NCBI RefSeq assembly: GCF_000513275.1
Contig: NZ_CBVJ010000012.1
Location: forward strand, 42,157-106,156
Length of the DNA: 64,000 nucleotides
Source: Paenibacillus gorillae
GTDB taxonomy: Bacteria; Bacillota; Bacilli; Paenibacillales; Paenibacillaceae
Direction of reading: 5' to 3'
Below the pieces are notes generated by a model that did no database searches, was not told where the DNA came from, and saw nothing but the letters and a program-made list of their open reading frames with translations. Position 1 is the stretch's first letter. Every line of letters begins with the position of its first letter. Shown piece by piece: positions 63,387-64,000 of this stretch. A program made the translations under genes and the position numbers.

Positions 63387-64000
63387 GCGAAGGTGAATTC
63401 GCAAAATGGTCATGTAGGAGCATGGCCATGGCCAACAGCGAAGCAGGTTCGCTGTTGACCAAAGTCGCTGTAGGGAGGTTGCTGCCGTTAGTGTCAGAAC
63501 AGCGAAGCAGGTTCGCAAAATAACGAAGGTAGATTCGCAAAATGGCCATGTAGGAGCGTGACTTTGGCCAACAGCGAAGTGAATTTCGCAACTGGCGAAC
63601 CTAGGTTCATGAGTAGCGAAGAATGCTTCGCTAAATTGAAACCAAAGGTTCACGGCTAGTTGAACAGCGAAATTATCTTCGCAAATTAGCGAAGCAGGTT
63701 CGCTGTAGTGCAGGGTAGCGTCGCTGTAAGGGAGGTTGCTGCCGCTAGTGTCAGAAGAGCGAAGCGGGTTCGTAAAATAACGAAGGTGAATTCGCAAAAT
63801 GGTCATGCTGGAGTGCGACTTTGGTCAACAGCGAAGCAGGTTCGCTGTGGTGCAGGGTAGCGTCGCGGTAGGGAGGTTGCTGCCGTTAGTGTCAGAACAG
63901 CGAAGCAGGTTCGCAAAATAACGAAGGTAGATTCGCAAAATGGCCATGTAGGAGCGCGACTTTGGCCAACAGCGAAGTGAATTTCGCAACTGGCGAACCT
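63387..64000. repeat. Array of GCGAA...TTCGC hairpin repeats with a ~133-base direct repeat
   Basis: At least fourteen short palindromes of the form (G)CGAAG-N(3-6)-TTCGC occur, e.g. 63387-63402, 63438-63452, 63502-63516, 63574-63589, 63615-63632, 63667-63682, 63689-63703, 63831-63845, 63900-63914 and 63972-63987. The blocks 63470-63602 and 63868-64000 are identical except for one base, and 63726-63867 is a diverged third copy. The array continues past the window. No credible gene lies in 63131-64000; frames on the minus strand are by-products of the repeats. Confidence 0.9.

Noticed and set aside
63373..63806. Minus-strand frames of 72 and 140 codons at the window end
   Set aside because: They are translations of the GCGAA/TTCGC repeats, with repeated words (ILRIHLRYF) that follow the DNA repeat; no ribosome site.
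63387..64000. CRISPR array
   Set aside because: Repeats are short palindromes of unequal spacing, the intervening sequences recur rather than being unique, and no cas gene is present.

Overview
The window looks like chromosome from a spore-forming, Gram-positive Paenibacillus-like bacterium. The evidence is a tripartite spore germinant receptor, two LplB/YtcP-type sugar ABC systems with YesM/YesN-type or membrane AraC-type regulators, an SLH-domain protein, a B12-type (class II) ribonucleotide reductase, a DUF2536 protein, strong AGGAGG ribosome binding sites and frequent TTG/GTG starts. No rRNA, prophage, insertion sequence or CRISPR array was seen.

Layout. 1-5 kb: 3' part of nrdJ, an Sfp-type phosphopantetheinyl transferase, an SLH protein and an Ohr peroxidase. 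5-10.3 kb: a TetR-controlled cluster with two paralogous cysteine hydrolases, an aldo/keto reductase, a frameshifted MFS pump and a SRPBCC-like protein. 10.4-14.5 kb: a ger locus (A, C and small D genes forward, B gene reversed). 14.6-22.3 kb: an oxidoreductase/quinone-stress island (alpha/beta hydrolase, NIPSNAP, two quinone reductases, FrnE-like protein, SDR, tautomerase, LLM oxidoreductase) with two TetR and one MarR regulator. 22.9-32.7 kb: YesN-YesM two-component system, ABC permeases, binding lipoprotein and a 714-aa putative glycosidase. 33.2-44.6 kb: FCD regulator, hydantoinase/oxoprolinase A and B, polyamine-type ABC transporter, M24 hydrolase and MFS transporter, probably one catabolic operon. 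44.8-48.6 kb: RCC1-repeat surface protein, two degraded small genes, then a histidine-rich leader peptide and terminator ahead of an archaeal/eukaryote-like HisRS. 48.7-54.7 kb: membrane AraC regulator with a second sugar ABC transporter. 54.8-60.4 kb: MerR-TipAS regulator, MFS, PatB-like lyase, YdcF, acyl-CoA dehydrogenase. 60.5-63.1 kb: tRNA-Pro, tRNA-Thr, DUF2536, and a c-di-GMP-I riboswitch controlling a chemoreceptor. 63.4-64 kb: an array of GCGAA...TTCGC hairpin repeats running off the window.

Most notable: (i) the his leader with three tandem His codons and mutually exclusive hairpins; (ii) four genes that are each restored by removing a single T from a T6 or T7 run, which points to systematic homopolymer errors or recent slippage; (iii) the terminal hairpin array and a separate 17-bp repeat family at 30.3-30.5 kb; (iv) several autoregulatory promoter/operator arrangements readable directly from the DNA. 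All functional names rest on motif recognition by eye; no database search was possible.
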